This document shows, piece after piece, positions 37,482 through 47,885 of a stretch of DNA of 64,000 nt (its first letter is position 1; each line of letters begins with the position of its first letter). The stretch comes from Bacilli bacterium (GTDB lineage Bacteria > Bacillota_I > Bacilli_A > RFN20 > CAG-826), in the NCBI GenBank assembly GCA_024399115.1, contig JAKSHZ010000002.1:100868-164867 (forward strand), in the 5' to 3' direction. The notes beneath the pieces are model-generated. The model was given only the letters and a program-made list of their open reading frames with translations. It ran no database searches and had not been told where the DNA came from. Both the position numbers and the translations under genes were made by a program.

Positions 37482-39875
37482 ATGGGATTTTTTGACAAAA
37501 GAGCTTTAAAGAAGTATCAAAAAGAAGCAGACATTGTTATTTCTTATGAAGAACAAATGAGAGCTTTATCTGATGAAGAATTAAAAGCTAAAACTCCTTA
37601 CTTTAGAGAATTATTAGCAAACGGCAAGTCATTAGATGACATTAAGTATGAAGCTTTCGCTGTTGCTAGAGAAGCTGCAAAAAGAACAATCGGCCAATTC
37701 CCTTATAAGGTTCAAATTATTGGTTCATTAGTTATGCATGCTGGCGACGTTGCTGAAATGAGAACTGGTGAAGGTAAAACTTTAACATGTACTATGGCAG
37801 TTTACTTAAACGCATTATCAGGAAAAGGCGTTCACGTTATTACTGTTAACGAATACTTAAGCCAACGTGATGCTGAGTGGATGGGTCAAATTTATACATG
37901 GTTAGGTTTAACAGTTGGTGTTAACGCTAGAGCTAAATCTAATGAAGAAAAACGTTTAGCATACTTATGTGATATCACATATACAACTAACTCAGAATTA
38001 GGTTTCGATTACTTAAGAGATAATATGGCTACTGAAATGAGCCGTAGAGTTTTACGTGGTCTTAACTTCTGTATCGTCGATGAAGCTGACTCAATTTTAA
38101 TTGATGAATCAAGAACCCCATTAATTATTTCTGGCGGTGCTAAAACTAGTGCTTCTCAATACACAGTTGCAGATAGATTCTGTAAAGCACTCAAGAAAGA
38201 AGTCGATTACGTTATCGACGTCAAGGAAAAGACAGTTAACCTTACTGATGATGGAAACAAAAAAGCAGAAAGAATGTTCGGTATCAGAAACTTATACGAT
38301 CCAGAATATGCTGATTTAGTCCACAGAATTCAAAACGCATTAAAAGCTAACTACATCATGATTCGTGATGTTGACTACTTAGTAGACGCTGAAGGCCAAG
38401 TCCAAATCATCGACCAATTCACAGGTCGTGTTCTTCCAGGTAGAGAATGGAGTGATGGTTTACATCAAGCTGTTCAAGCTAAGGAAAACGTTGAAATCAA
38501 ACAAGAAACAGTCACTATGGCAACTATTACATACCAAAACTTCTTCCGTATTTACAAGAAGTTAGCTGGTATGACTGGTACTGCAAAGACCGAAGAAGAA
38601 GAATTCAGAAAAATCTATAACATGAGAGTTATGCCTATTCCAACAAATAGACCAATTCAAAGAATTGACGCTCTCGATTATGTATACGCAAAGAAAGGTC
38701 CAAAACTTGCTGCATTAGTCAAGGAAGTTAAGGAACGTCATGAAAAAGGACAACCAATCTTGATTGGTACTGTTTCAGTTGAATCTTCAGAAGAAGTTAG
38801 TGCTTTATTAACTGCTGCTGGATTACCACATGAAATGTTAAACGCTAAGAACCACGCACGCGAAGCTGAAATTATTTCTCATGCTGGTGAAAAAGGTCAC
38901 ATTACTTTAGCTACCAACATGGCTGGTCGTGGTACTGATATTAAGATTACAGAAGAAGTCAAAGCCCTCGGCGGTTTGTGTGTTTTCGGTACTGAAAGAC
39001 ACGAATCAAGACGTATTGATAACCAATTACGTGGCCGTGCTGGACGTCAAGGTGACCCAGGTTTCACAAGATTCTATGTATCTTTTGAAGATACACTCTT
39101 AGTCAGATTCGCTGCAGATAATATCAGAGATTATATTGAAAAGAACTTCGGTGATGAAGCTCTTGAAGCAAAGATGGTTACTAATGTTATTACTAGTGCT
39201 CAAAAGAGAATTGAAGGTCAAAACTTCGATACTCGTAAGTCATTACTTGAATACGATGACGTCTTAGCTAAACAAAGACAAATTGTCTATGACAAGAGAG
39301 ACAGAATCATCGAAGGTAGAGCTATTGATGACTTAATTGATGAAATGTTTGAAACAACAGGTAACTTCTTAGCTAATAAAGCAGTTCCAAGTGACTCAAG
39401 AGAGAAACTTGTTTCTGGTAACGAATTAGTTAAGGTTGTTGAACCAAGATTCTTACCTGAAGGTAGCATTAAAGCTAACTTATACGAAGAATCACCAGTC
39501 GAAGAATGTGCTCCTGACTTAGGTGTTGTTATTAAAGATAGATATCTTTCTTTAAAGAAGAGCTGGGAAACAACTCCAGAAGATAAAGAAGGATTTGAAA
39601 GAGCTATTATATTACACTGTATCGACTCTAACTGGACAAAGCATATCGATGCTATGGCTAGATTAAGAGAAGGTATCTTCCTAAGAAGCTATGCTAACGT
39701 TAACCCTCTCCAAGATTATGTTAACGAAGGTTATAGTATGTTCAGAGAATGTTTAGAAATCGCTTATGTCGACGCTGTTCTTAACTTAGTTAACTTAAGA
39801 CCACAAAAGAGAGAAGTTCCAGTAGTTGAAGAAGCTCCATGTGAAGACTGCGATAAGAAAGAAGAATCTAAATAA
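37482..39875 (+). CDS. secA: Preprotein translocase ATPase SecA
   Basis: Motor of the Sec pathway at the membrane, 797 residues. Walker A AEMRTGEGKTLT, Walker B CIVDEADSILIDESRTPLIISG, the preprotein-binding region, NMAGRGTDI and RGRAGRQGDPGFTRFYVS (helicase motifs V and VI). The C-terminus ends PCEDCDKKEESK, with only two Cys and no full zinc motif, so SecB-type binding is not expected. The last base of its TAA is the A of the prfB ATG. Confidence 0.97.
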   Translation: MGFFDKRALKKYQKEADIVISYEEQMRALSDEELKAKTPYFRELLANGKSLDDIKYEAFAVAREAAKRTIGQFPYKVQIIGSLVMHAGDVAEMRTGEGKTLTCTMAVYLNALSGKGVHVITVNEYLSQRDAEWMGQIYTWLGLTVGVNARAKSNEEKRLAYLCDITYTTNSELGFDYLRDNMATEMSRRVLRGLNFCIVDEADSILIDESRTPLIISGGAKTSASQYTVADRFCKALKKEVDYVIDVKEKTVNLTDDGNKKAERMFGIRNLYDPEYADLVHRIQNALKANYIMIRDVDYLVDAEGQVQIIDQFTGRVLPGREWSDGLHQAVQAKENVEIKQETVTMATITYQNFFRIYKKLAGMTGTAKTEEEEFRKIYNMRVMPIPTNRPIQRIDALDYVYAKKGPKLAALVKEVKERHEKGQPILIGTVSVESSEEVSALLTAAGLPHEMLNAKNHAREAEIISHAGEKGHITLATNMAGRGTDIKITEEVKALGGLCVFGTERHESRRIDNQLRGRAGRQGDPGFTRFYVSFEDTLLVRFAADNIRDYIEKNFGDEALEAKMVTNVITSAQKRIEGQNFDTRKSLLEYDDVLAKQRQIVYDKRDRIIEGRAIDDLIDEMFETTGNFLANKAVPSDSREKLVSGNELVKVVEPRFLPEGSIKANLYEESPVEECAPDLGVVIKDRYLSLKKSWETTPEDKEGFERAIILHCIDSNWTKHIDAMARLREGIFLRSYANVNPLQDYVNEGYSMFRECLEIAYVDAVLNLVNLRPQKREVPVVEEAPCEDCDKKEESK

Positions 39876-40985
39876 TGAAAGACATCGTTCTTTTAAGACA
39901 AGAATTATGTGCTGTTGGTGAAAAGATTCATCAACTCGGGTGCTCACTTTGACCTCGAATCTTTAAAAAAAGAGGTTGAAGTTCTTTCTGATGAAACAGA
40001 AAAAGCAGATTTCTGGAATAACAGAAACACTGCTCTTGAAGTAATTAATAAATTAAACAAATCAAAAAATATTTTAGAAACTTATACAAAATTAAGCTCA
40101 AATCATAACGATTTAAGTGAGCTTTTAGAATTGGGTGACGATTCTTTAATGGATCAAATAGAAAGCTCTTTAGAAGAGTTAAAGGCTTCTACTCATGAAT
40201 TTGAATTAGAGATTCTTTTTACAGGCGAATTTGACGGATTAAACGCAATTGTAGATATTCACCCAGGTGCGGGCGGAACCGAAGCTCAAGATTGGGCTGA
40301 TATGCTTTATAGAATGTATGTTTTGTACGCTCAGAACCACAAGATGAAAATGCAGTTAATTTCGTATGAACCTGCAGATGATGCTGGTTTGAAGAGTGTT
40401 TCTATTAAAATCTGCGGTCACAATGCCTATGGTCTTTTAAAAGGCGAAAAAGGTGTTCATAGATTAGTTAGAATTTCTCCTTTTGACGCAAATAAAAGAA
40501 GGCATACATCATTTGCCAGCGTATTAGTTACACCTGAATTTAAAGATGACAACTTAGATATTCAAATCAACGAGTCTGATTTAAAGGTTGATACATATAG
40601 AAGTGGTGGCGCAGGCGGCCAAAACGTTAATAAAGTTGAGACCGCAGTTAGAATTACTCACTTACCAACTGGTATTGTTGTTTCATGTCAAATCGAAAGA
40701 AGCCAATTACTCAATAAAGAAACAGCTATGAGCATGCTTAAGAGTAAGTTATACCTAATTGAGTTAGAAAAAAGACAATCAAAGGTAAATAACGTTAATG
40801 GCGAAAAGAAAAATATTGAATGGGGCAGTCAAATTAGAAGCTATGTCTTCTGCCCATACACATTAGTTAAAGACAACAGAACAGATTATGAAGAAGTCGA
40901 TGTGGAAGCCGTTATGAATGGCAGCATAGACAATTTCTTATATTCGTATTTACAAATGGAGGCGAAGGAAAATGGCAAAAATTAA
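39875..40985 (+). CDS. prfB: Peptide chain release factor 2, with programmed +1 frameshift
   Basis: Reads UAA and UGA. The gene starts at the ATG overlapping the secA stop. The zero frame codes [20 protein letters not shown] and then LGCSL, then meets TGA at 39950-39952. A +1 shift on CTT TGA C continues as [12 protein letters not shown] to the TAA at 40983-40985. This is the classical RF2 autoregulation: scarce RF2 lets the ribosome pause and slip. SPF, the RF2 codon-recognition motif, is in [14 protein letters not shown], and GGQ in [17 protein letters not shown]. It starts by one-base overlap with secA, and the yitT-like gene overlaps its 3' end by 14 bases. Confidence 0.96.
39938..39953 (+). 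promoter_or_regulatory. prfB: prfB +1 frameshift site
   Basis: The slippery CTTTGAC (39947-39953) is canonical. The upstream Shine-Dalgarno-like element is GGGTG (39938-39942), leaving six bases between GGG and CTT where the usual site has three. Confidence 0.93.
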
Positions 40986-41931
40986 TAAAATTACCAAGAT
41001 TAGACCTCTTATGTATTTAGTGGTAATTATTGGATCGATTATTGTTGCTTTTGGTAACACAGTTTTCTTAACGCCATTAGATATAAACGCAGGCGGACTT
41101 AACGGTCTAGGTATTATTGTTATGAACTTTTGTAGTGAATCAACCAAGATGATTGCCTATAACGTCGTTATCTATGCTCTTAGTATCGGTTTATGGGCTC
41201 TCGGATATTTCTTAATTGGTAGAGAATTCGCGCTTAAAACGCTTATATCTACTATTGTTTTCCCATTTGCAACCTCCTTATTTACTATTATTCCTGGAAC
41301 AAAAGATTTTGCAGAAGGAATTACTAAAGTTTTATTGAATTATAGTGCCGAACCAACTATAGGTACGTACTTATTGTTCTCTTTAATTGGTGGCGTTATC
41401 GTTGGATTTGGTGTTGCAATTACATTCATTGGTGGTGGATCTACTGGTGGTGTTGATGTATTAACATTCATCTTTGAAAAATACTTAAACATTAAACAAT
41501 CTGTCGCTAGTTTTTTCATTGATGGAACTATCGTTATGTTAGGCTTACTTATTTTGTGCCCAATTAATGCAGAGAAATATCTATTACCTTGCTTAGTTGG
41601 TATTCTTTCAGCTGCAGTAACTGCTTTAATGATTAATATTATCTACGAAGTATTCCAAACAGTATATCAAGTAGACGTCATCTCAGAACATTGGGAAAAA
41701 GTCTCAAAATTTGCTCAAGATGAGCTAGGCAGAGGTGCTACAATCATTCCTGTAAAAGGTGGATATAAAGAACAAGAAAGAATCATGGTTCGTATTGTTT
41801 TAAACAAAGGACAATATGACGAATTAAAAGAATATATCTCAAGTATTGATGATAGAGCTTTCATTACTATCACAACTACTAAAGCGGTATTAGGCGAAGG
41901 TTTTAAGGCGAATAAGAAACATGGAAAGTAA
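40972..41931 (+). CDS. YitT family membrane protein
   Basis: 319 residues. Five or six membrane spans in the first ~215 residues, with [17 protein letters not shown] and [17 protein letters not shown], typical of YitT proteins. A cytosolic C-terminal DUF2179 domain of ~80 residues follows ([27 protein letters not shown] ... VLGEGF). Transport function is suspected for the family but not shown. GGAGGCGAAGG upstream is the ribosome site; the start overlaps prfB by 14 bases and the end overlaps uvrB by 11. Confidence 0.88.
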   Translation: MAKINKITKIRPLMYLVVIIGSIIVAFGNTVFLTPLDINAGGLNGLGIIVMNFCSESTKMIAYNVVIYALSIGLWALGYFLIGREFALKTLISTIVFPFATSLFTIIPGTKDFAEGITKVLLNYSAEPTIGTYLLFSLIGGVIVGFGVAITFIGGGSTGGVDVLTFIFEKYLNIKQSVASFFIDGTIVMLGLLILCPINAEKYLLPCLVGILSAAVTALMINIIYEVFQTVYQVDVISEHWEKVSKFAQDELGRGATIIPVKGGYKEQERIMVRIVLNKGQYDELKEYISSIDDRAFITITTTKAVLGEGFKANKKHGK

Positions 41932-43897
41932 TTTATTTAAAATAGTTTCTAAATTTAAACCAACCGGTGATCAACCTACTGCAATTGAAAAATTGGTAGA
42001 AGGTGTTAACAGTGGTAAGAAGTTACAAGTACTTTTAGGTGCTACTGGTACTGGTAAAACTTTTACTATGGCTAACATCATTGAAAGAACCCAAAAACCT
42101 ACATTAGTCCTTGTACATAACAAGACATTAGCTGGTCAACTATACTCAGAATTTAAAGAATTGTTTCCTAATAATAGGGTTGAATATTTCGTTTCTAACT
42201 TCGATTTCTATCAACCAGAAGCATATATTCCAAAGAGTGACACATATATAGATAAAAACGCTGTTATGAACGAAGAAATTGAAATGTTACGTACTTCTGC
42301 AATCAACTCGGTCATTGAAAGACGTGACACTATTGTTGTTGCATCGGTTGCGTCAATTTATGGCTTAACAGATCCAGATGAATATAGAAGATTAGTATTT
42401 GATATTCGTGTCGGCGAAACATTAAATGTTAATGAATTTTTAAAGAAACTTGTGGATGCTCAATATAAGAGAAATAACTTAGACCCAGCTCCTGGAACAT
42501 TCAGAGTTAGAGGGGATACTATAGAACTAATTCCAACAAACGTTGAATCTAATGAAGTAGTTCGTATTGAGTTATTCGGCGATGAGATTGAAAAGATTAC
42601 CCACTTAAATTTACTCACTGGAGAAGTTAAACATAGATACAACACTTATCCAATTTTCCCAGCTTATGACCACGCTTCAACAAGAGAAAGAATAAAACTC
42701 GCAACAGAGACAATTAAGGAAGAATTGAAAGAAAGACTAACCTACTTTAAGAGTGAAGAGAAGTATCTAGAAGCAGAAAGATTAGAGATGAGAACCAATC
42801 AAGACATCGAAAGTATGCTTGAATTTGGTATGTGCCCTGGTATTGAAAACTACTCAAGACATATTGATAGAAGAAAACCTGGAGAACGCCCATATTGCTT
42901 AGTTGATTACTTCCCAGACGACTTCTTATTATTTATAGATGAATCTCACGTAACACTTCCTCAATTAAGAGGCATGTATCTAGGCGATAGAAGTAGAAAA
43001 GAAACATTAGTAGAGTATGGATTTAGACTTCCATCTGCTTTGGATAACAGACCACTCAGATTTGAGGAGTTAGAGACACTTATGCACCAAGTCATATGTA
43101 CTTCTGCTACACCTGGTGACTATGAATTAACAAATACAGATAATGAAATTGTTGAACAAATCATTCGTCCAACAGGCTTATTAGATCCTGTAATTGAAGT
43201 AAGACCAACAGCTGGTCAAGTTGAAGACCTTCTTCACGAGATCAAAGCTCGCAATGAACGCAACGAAAGAACAATGATCGTTACTTTAACTATTAGAATG
43301 GCAGAAGACCTTACTAATTATTTAAAGGAAAGAGGTATCAAGGTAGCTTACTTGCATCATGAAACCAAAACTTTAGAGAGAAGTGAGATCATTTATCAAC
43401 TTAGAAAAGGTAAATACGACGTTTTAATTGGAATTAACCTACTCAGAGAAGGCTTAGACATTCCTGAAGTAAGCTTAATTTGTATCTTAGACGCCGATAA
43501 AGAAGGTTTCCTCAGAAGTAGTAGAAGCTTAATCCAAGTTACAGGTAGAGCGGCGCGTAATGCGAAAGGTTTAGTCGTAATGTATGCAGACAACATGACT
43601 GACTCAATGAAGTACTGTATTAACGAAACGAACCGTAGAAGAGAAATTCAAATGGCATATAACGAAGAGTATGGTATTGTGCCTAGAACGATCATTAAAG
43701 AAATTCGCGCTCCAATTAGAAATACAGATGATGAAGTCAGCGACATGATTAAGTTATCTAAGCACGGAACAAGAAAAGAAGTTGAAACCAAAGTTAAGGA
43801 TCTCGAAAAACAAATGCACCAAGCTGCAAAAGACCTTGATTTTGAAAGAGCTGCAGAGCTTCGAGATATTATTCTCGAATTAAAAAGCAACATTTAA
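41921..43897 (+). CDS. uvrB: Excinuclease ABC subunit B
   Basis: Damage-verifying helicase of nucleotide excision repair, 658 residues. Walker [12 protein letters not shown], the beta-hairpin region [13 protein letters not shown] [26 protein letters not shown], motif [11 protein letters not shown], and the C-terminal UVR motif ([23 protein letters not shown]) that contacts UvrC. uvrA, which often follows, is not here; secG follows instead. No LexA-type box is visible near the start, which lies inside the yitT-like gene. Confidence 0.97.
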   Translation: MESNLFKIVSKFKPTGDQPTAIEKLVEGVNSGKKLQVLLGATGTGKTFTMANIIERTQKPTLVLVHNKTLAGQLYSEFKELFPNNRVEYFVSNFDFYQPEAYIPKSDTYIDKNAVMNEEIEMLRTSAINSVIERRDTIVVASVASIYGLTDPDEYRRLVFDIRVGETLNVNEFLKKLVDAQYKRNNLDPAPGTFRVRGDTIELIPTNVESNEVVRIELFGDEIEKITHLNLLTGEVKHRYNTYPIFPAYDHASTRERIKLATETIKEELKERLTYFKSEEKYLEAERLEMRTNQDIESMLEFGMCPGIENYSRHIDRRKPGERPYCLVDYFPDDFLLFIDESHVTLPQLRGMYLGDRSRKETLVEYGFRLPSALDNRPLRFEELETLMHQVICTSATPGDYELTNTDNEIVEQIIRPTGLLDPVIEVRPTAGQVEDLLHEIKARNERNERTMIVTLTIRMAEDLTNYLKERGIKVAYLHHETKTLERSEIIYQLRKGKYDVLIGINLLREGLDIPEVSLICILDADKEGFLRSSRSLIQVTGRAARNAKGLVVMYADNMTDSMKYCINETNRRREIQMAYNEEYGIVPRTIIKEIRAPIRNTDDEVSDMIKLSKHGTRKEVETKVKDLEKQMHQAAKDLDFERAAELRDIILELKSNI

Positions 43898-43913
43898 TTA
43901 AATAAAAGTTGCG

Positions 43914-43933
43914 TAATTTAACCGGTTAAATTA
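43914..43933. promoter_or_regulatory. 20-bp perfect palindrome upstream of secG
   Basis: TAATTTAACCGGTTAAATTA is a perfect palindrome with a central CCGG, followed immediately by TTATATA, a probable -10. The even symmetry and central CG resemble LacI-family operators. It would occupy the -35 region of the secG promoter. Confidence 0.5.
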
Positions 43934-43962
43934 TTATATACAAGCGACAAAGGAGAAGTTTT

Positions 43963-44187
43963 ATGGAATTAAGAGACTGGATTTTATTAATATTTTCAAT
44001 CGTAATTATCATTTTATGTTTATTACAAGGTGGTAAATCAGAAGGTGCTTCTGGTGCTATTACTGGTGGTGGTTTAAACGTTTTCGTTAAGACTAAAGAA
44101 AGAGGTGCTGAAAAAGTTCTCTCAATTCTTACTCTTGTTTGCGCAGTAGTCTTCTTCTTATTAGCATTAGTAATTCACATTTTCTAA
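43963..44187 (+). CDS. secG: Preprotein translocase subunit SecG
   Basis: 74 residues with two membrane spans (WILLIFSIVIIILCLLQ and VLSILTLVCAVVFFLLALVI) and the conserved loop GGKSEGASGAITGGG between them. It is an accessory part of the SecYEG channel. AAAGGAG precedes the ATG. A terminator follows. Confidence 0.92.
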   Translation: MELRDWILLIFSIVIIILCLLQGGKSEGASGAITGGGLNVFVKTKERGAEKVLSILTLVCAVVFFLLALVIHIF

Positions 44188-44202
44188 TTATCAAAGTAAA
44201 CC

Positions 44203-44231
44203 AAAAATTCCGCAGATTTTGCGGAATTTTT
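44203..44231. terminator. Bidirectional terminator after secG
   Basis: Perfect 12-bp stem AAAAATTCCGCA/TGCGGAATTTTT with loop GATTT. It lies between convergent secG and the DUF308 gene. Confidence 0.9.
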
Positions 44232-44247
44232 ATTTTGCCTTTATAAG

Positions 44248-44973
44248 TTACTTAACAACAATTTCGTTCTTTGGTTCTTCGTTATCGTTGTTTTCTTCTG
44301 TAGTTAAATCGACTTCAACAACGTCTTGTTCGTCTTTAGTTTCTGTTTCTGCTTTTTTCTTTTTAGAAACTTTTTTCTTAGAAGATTTAGCTTCAGTTTT
44401 TTGTTCAATACCGGTACGGTTGCCTTCGATAGCTCTTCTGATAGTGATATAGATTTCGATGATACCAACGATTCCAAGAATAACACCAAGGACGATATAG
44501 CAAATATTTAATACCTTTTCTTCAAAAATGATGCATAAGACGCCACCTGCAACGAAAATAACTGCAAGAGCGATACATAATGGCATCCACCATACCTTTT
44601 GTTTCATACAGATGCTTAAAATTGCTCTAGCAATGAATACAACGCCAAATGTTAACAATGAAATAGAGATTGAACTAACGATGATGTTAGAGATGACTTT
44701 GTAGTTAATACTGAAAACAACGCCAGCGACAATTACAAATGCACCAACAATAATTTCATACTTAAAGAACTTATCTTTTAATTCTAAGAAACTTGAGAAA
44801 ACTACTGTTAAGCCATATGCAAATAAGACAACAGCAAGAGCAATACCTAATGCAATATCAACATCTTGTCCTTCGTTTGAGAATGCAAAAATAATAGTGA
44901 TAGCACCTGCTACAAATAACATGATGCCCCATACAACTTGTAACCATTTATGTTTTTGAAATAATGAATTCAT
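44248..44973 (-). CDS. DUF308/HdeD-like membrane protein with charged tail
   Basis: 241 residues. Six closely spaced membrane spans in residues 10-175 (LQVVWGIMLFVAGAITIIFAF and so on), each pair having the weak HdeD/DUF308 repeat pattern. The C-terminal ~65 residues are a highly charged tail, first Lys-rich (KKKVSKKKKAE) then Asp/Glu-rich. GAGG stands before the start. It is divergent from the aminopeptidase gene, with overlapping -10 boxes. Function unknown. Confidence 0.78.
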   Translation of the reverse strand: MNSLFQKHKWLQVVWGIMLFVAGAITIIFAFSNEGQDVDIALGIALAVVLFAYGLTVVFSSFLELKDKFFKYEIIVGAFVIVAGVVFSINYKVISNIIVSSISISLLTFGVVFIARAILSICMKQKVWWMPLCIALAVIFVAGGVLCIIFEEKVLNICYIVLGVILGIVGIIEIYITIRRAIEGNRTGIEQKTEAKSSKKKVSKKKKAETETKDEQDVVEVDLTTEENNDNEEPKNEIVVK

Positions 44974-44992
44974 AACAATTTACCTCACGAAC

Positions 44993-45002
44993 ATTATATA
45001 AT
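44993..45002. promoter_or_regulatory. Overlapping divergent -10 boxes
   Basis: The palindrome ATTATATAAT contains TATAAT on both strands: 44997-45002 for the aminopeptidase gene and 44998-44993 for the DUF308 gene. Polymerase could occupy only one promoter at a time. Confidence 0.5.
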
Positions 45003-45036
45003 ATTAAAAAATTTTATAAAGCAAGGAGGCTATAAA

Positions 45037-46260
45037 ATGGACCAAAAGTTAAAAGATTACGCTAGATTATTAGCAAGAAGAGGAGTCAACGTTCAAAAAG
45101 GCGACGAAGTATGGGTTGAAGCATCATTAGATCATCCAGAATTCGTTAGATTATGTGTTGAAGAACTCTATAATGCTGGTGCTTCTTATGTCGAAGTACA
45201 TTGGAGCGATAGTTTAGTTCAAAAAATCAAATATCAAAAAGAAAAATTATCTCAATTAAGCAAAATTAGATCATATCAATTAGCTAGATTAAAATATAGA
45301 GCTAAAAAGTTACCATCAACTTTATATATTATGGGTGACGATCCAAACGTTATGAATGGTGTTAACATGAAAAAAGTCGCTAAGGCTAGAATGAAAACAT
45401 ATCCAAAGATCAAACCATTTAGAGATGCAATGGATGGCAAATATAAATGGTGTATCGCTGCAGTTCCTAACGCAAACTGGGCTAAAATGGTATTCCCTGG
45501 CGAATCTGAAGAAGTTGCAGTAGCAAAACTCTGGGACGCAATCCTTTCAACTTCTAGAGTTGATGGCAATGACCCTGTCAAAAACTGGGAAGACCACAAC
45601 AAAAAGTTAAAAGAAAAGAGAGCAGCTTTAGAATCATTCGGTTTAGTCGAACTTAGATATAAATCAAGCAATGGTACAGACTTCAAAGTTGGCTTAGATG
45701 AATATAGAGTTTGGGGTGGCGGTAGTGAAGAAGTCGTCGGAAAAGGTGATTTCAACCCTAATATCCCATCAGAAGAAGTGTTTACTTCACCTGTAGCAGG
45801 CCAAGCAGAAGGATTATTAATCGCAAGTAAGCCATTATCATATAACGGCGCTCTTATCGAAGATTTCTCAATTAGATTTAAAGATGGTAAGGTTTGCGAA
45901 GTTAAGGCTAAGAAAGGCCAAAAAATCCTCGAACAAATGGTTTCTATGGATGAAGGCGCATCTATGTTAGGTGAATGTGCATTAATCGCTTACGATTCAC
46001 CAATTAGAGAAACTGGCCTCTTATTCTATAACACATTATTTGATGAAAACGCTGCATGTCACTTTGCATTAGGTGCAGGCTTCCCAGATTGCATCAAAGG
46101 CGGTCTCGATATGAGTCACGATGAATTAGTAAGCCATAAAATGAACGATTCAATGATCCACGTCGACTTCATGGTTGGTACAGCCGATTTAGACGTAGTT
46201 GGCATCACAAAAGATGGAAAAGAAATTCAAATCTTTAAAGATGGCAACTGGGCTTTCTAA
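45037..46260 (+). CDS. M29 family metallo-aminopeptidase
   Basis: 407 residues, no signal peptide. Removes N-terminal amino acids from peptides in the cytosol (AmpS/PepS type). Conserved blocks: KGDEVWVEASLDHPEFVRLCVEE near the start, PNANWAKMVFPG, and the metal-binding C-terminal region ETGLLFYNTLFDENAACHFALG and NDSMIHVDFMVGTADLDVVG (HxD ligand pair). AAGGAGG lies before the ATG. Confidence 0.93.
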   Translation: MDQKLKDYARLLARRGVNVQKGDEVWVEASLDHPEFVRLCVEELYNAGASYVEVHWSDSLVQKIKYQKEKLSQLSKIRSYQLARLKYRAKKLPSTLYIMGDDPNVMNGVNMKKVAKARMKTYPKIKPFRDAMDGKYKWCIAAVPNANWAKMVFPGESEEVAVAKLWDAILSTSRVDGNDPVKNWEDHNKKLKEKRAALESFGLVELRYKSSNGTDFKVGLDEYRVWGGGSEEVVGKGDFNPNIPSEEVFTSPVAGQAEGLLIASKPLSYNGALIEDFSIRFKDGKVCEVKAKKGQKILEQMVSMDEGASMLGECALIAYDSPIRETGLLFYNTLFDENAACHFALGAGFPDCIKGGLDMSHDELVSHKMNDSMIHVDFMVGTADLDVVGITKDGKEIQIFKDGNWAF

Positions 46261-46572
46261 TTAATAGTTTTCTAAATATAACAAATCAATAAAATAAATC
46301 GTCATGTCATCAGATGTGACGATTTTTTTATTTAAAACATCAATTTTTTTGATTTGTGAAATCGTTTCGTATACGTGTCCACGCTTAAAGAAACGTATTT
46401 TTACGTCTTGTTGGTGATAATTCACTAAGATTTCGTTAATTTCTTCCGCTACATCCTGGGAAATCTTAGGTCTTTCGATTTTTCTATGGTCTTCATATGT
46501 ACCTTCTAAAGATGGCGCCTGTTCCACCAAAGCTTTATAAGGGGCCCATTTTTTCATGCCACGATCACTCAT
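46261..46572 (-). CDS. YolD-like protein
   Basis: 103 residues. Starts SDRGMKKWAPYKALVEQAPSL, typical of the YolD-like family, which is regularly encoded beside Y-family polymerases of the UvrX/YqjW type. Its ATG overlaps the polymerase stop (ATGA). Its role is uncertain; it may modulate the polymerase. Its stop lies directly next to the aminopeptidase stop, with no intergenic base. Confidence 0.88.
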   Translation of the reverse strand: MSDRGMKKWAPYKALVEQAPSLEGTYEDHRKIERPKISQDVAEEINEILVNYHQQDVKIRFFKRGHVYETISQIKKIDVLNKKIVTSDDMTIYFIDLLYLENY

Positions 46573-47819
46573 TTCCTATGTCCCCCAATCTGATTGTGTC
46601 TTTCTATAGCAGTACTGCCATCTAGTAAAGAACTAGCTCTTAATACCGAGTTATTACCGAATTTTTTGTGTAAATTATCGATGGCTTTTTGCATATCTAT
46701 CAGTTTAATTTGGTCTTCCCCATCTTCGAAAAGGTTTAACTGTCTAAATGTATCATTTTCAAGCTTACCATAGGATATTCCTACACGTCTGATTGCTCTA
46801 GTTCTATCGATAAACTTGTTATATATCTCCATTAATGCCTTCATTAATTCTTCTGCGTTGTCGGTTGGAGAAAGAATAGACATTTGTCTAGCAAACCCTC
46901 CTTCGATTGAGTAACCGATATATAAGCCTACTACATTTGTTAATTTTCCTTCTTCGCGCATTCTAAAAGAAATATCATCGTTCATTTCTCTGATTATTGT
47001 GACAATTTCATCAGCATAATAGTCTCTTGGTAAGACTTGTCCAATGTTTAAGCTATGTTCTTTAGGGACGTATACTTCATGGACATCCGCTTCATCTATT
47101 CCATTGGCGTGATTGTGCATTTGTTCACCCATAATTCCGAATTTTGAAACTATGAAATCTTTCTCTGAAGTTGCTAAATCCCCCATTGTATAGATACCTA
47201 AAGCATTCAAACGACGTTCTAGATTAGGTCCGATTCCCCAAATTTTGTTCAAAGGAGTAATTGGCCACAATCTTTCTTTAATTTCGTTCTGTCTGAGAAC
47301 TGCGATACCATTCTTTTCATGTTTTGCGAATACATCAAGGGCTACTTTAGCAAGGAAAAAGTTGTCTCCAATACCACCTGTGGCCATCAGACCTGTTTCG
47401 TCGTTTATTTTTTTAATGATCATCTCAACAAATTCGACAGGAGTTTTCTTGTAATAAGGTAAATAACTGGTCATATCAATGAAAGCTTCATCTATCGAAT
47501 AAACGTGTATATCTTCGTATGCAACGAGACTTAATATGATAGAAACTACTTTTGTAGACATTTCTATGTATCTCGCCATACGTGGTACTGCGTATATATA
47601 TTTATGTGCTTTTGGAAGTTCTTTTACGCGGCATCTTGAAGGAACGCCTCTTGCTTTTAAATAAGGAGAAACGCTTAGAACAATTGTATTTGGACTTCTA
47701 CTTATGTCTGCAACCACTAATGATGTTTTAAAAGGGTCTAAACCGCGGTCTAAACACTCTACAAAGGAATAAAAAGCTTTTAAATCGATTACAGCAATAT
47801 TACGTTCTAATTTTCCCAT
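46569..47819 (-). CDS. Y-family DNA polymerase (UvrX/ImpB type)
   Basis: Translesion polymerase, 416 residues. The active-site acidic residues lie in IAVIDLKAFYSFVECLDRG and VYSIDEAFIDMTSYL. The finger and thumb region includes NKIWGIGPNLERRLNALGI (helix-hairpin-helix). The stop is TGA in an ATGA overlap with the yolD-like gene. Usually DNA-damage induced, but I see no LexA-type box; a different palindrome covers its -10. Confidence 0.94.
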   Translation of the reverse strand: MGKLERNIAVIDLKAFYSFVECLDRGLDPFKTSLVVADISRSPNTIVLSVSPYLKARGVPSRCRVKELPKAHKYIYAVPRMARYIEMSTKVVSIILSLVAYEDIHVYSIDEAFIDMTSYLPYYKKTPVEFVEMIIKKINDETGLMATGGIGDNFFLAKVALDVFAKHEKNGIAVLRQNEIKERLWPITPLNKIWGIGPNLERRLNALGIYTMGDLATSEKDFIVSKFGIMGEQMHNHANGIDEADVHEVYVPKEHSLNIGQVLPRDYYADEIVTIIREMNDDISFRMREEGKLTNVVGLYIGYSIEGGFARQMSILSPTDNAEELMKALMEIYNKFIDRTRAIRRVGISYGKLENDTFRQLNLFEDGEDQIKLIDMQKAIDNLHKKFGNNSVLRASSLLDGSTAIERHNQIGGHRK

Positions 47820-47821
47820 AT

Positions 47822-47834
47822 AGTTATTATAACT
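47822..47834 (-). promoter_or_regulatory. Palindrome over the -10 of the polymerase operon
   Basis: AGTTAT-T-ATAACT is perfect. On the minus strand it includes TATAAT (47831-47826), six bases before the ATG at 47819. The transcript would be leaderless, and no ribosome site is present. A repressor bound to the palindrome would cover the -10. Confidence 0.45.
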
Positions 47835-47885
47835 TACTCAAGTTAATTGTTTTATATTCAACGCACTCAATTTTTTAAAATGAAG

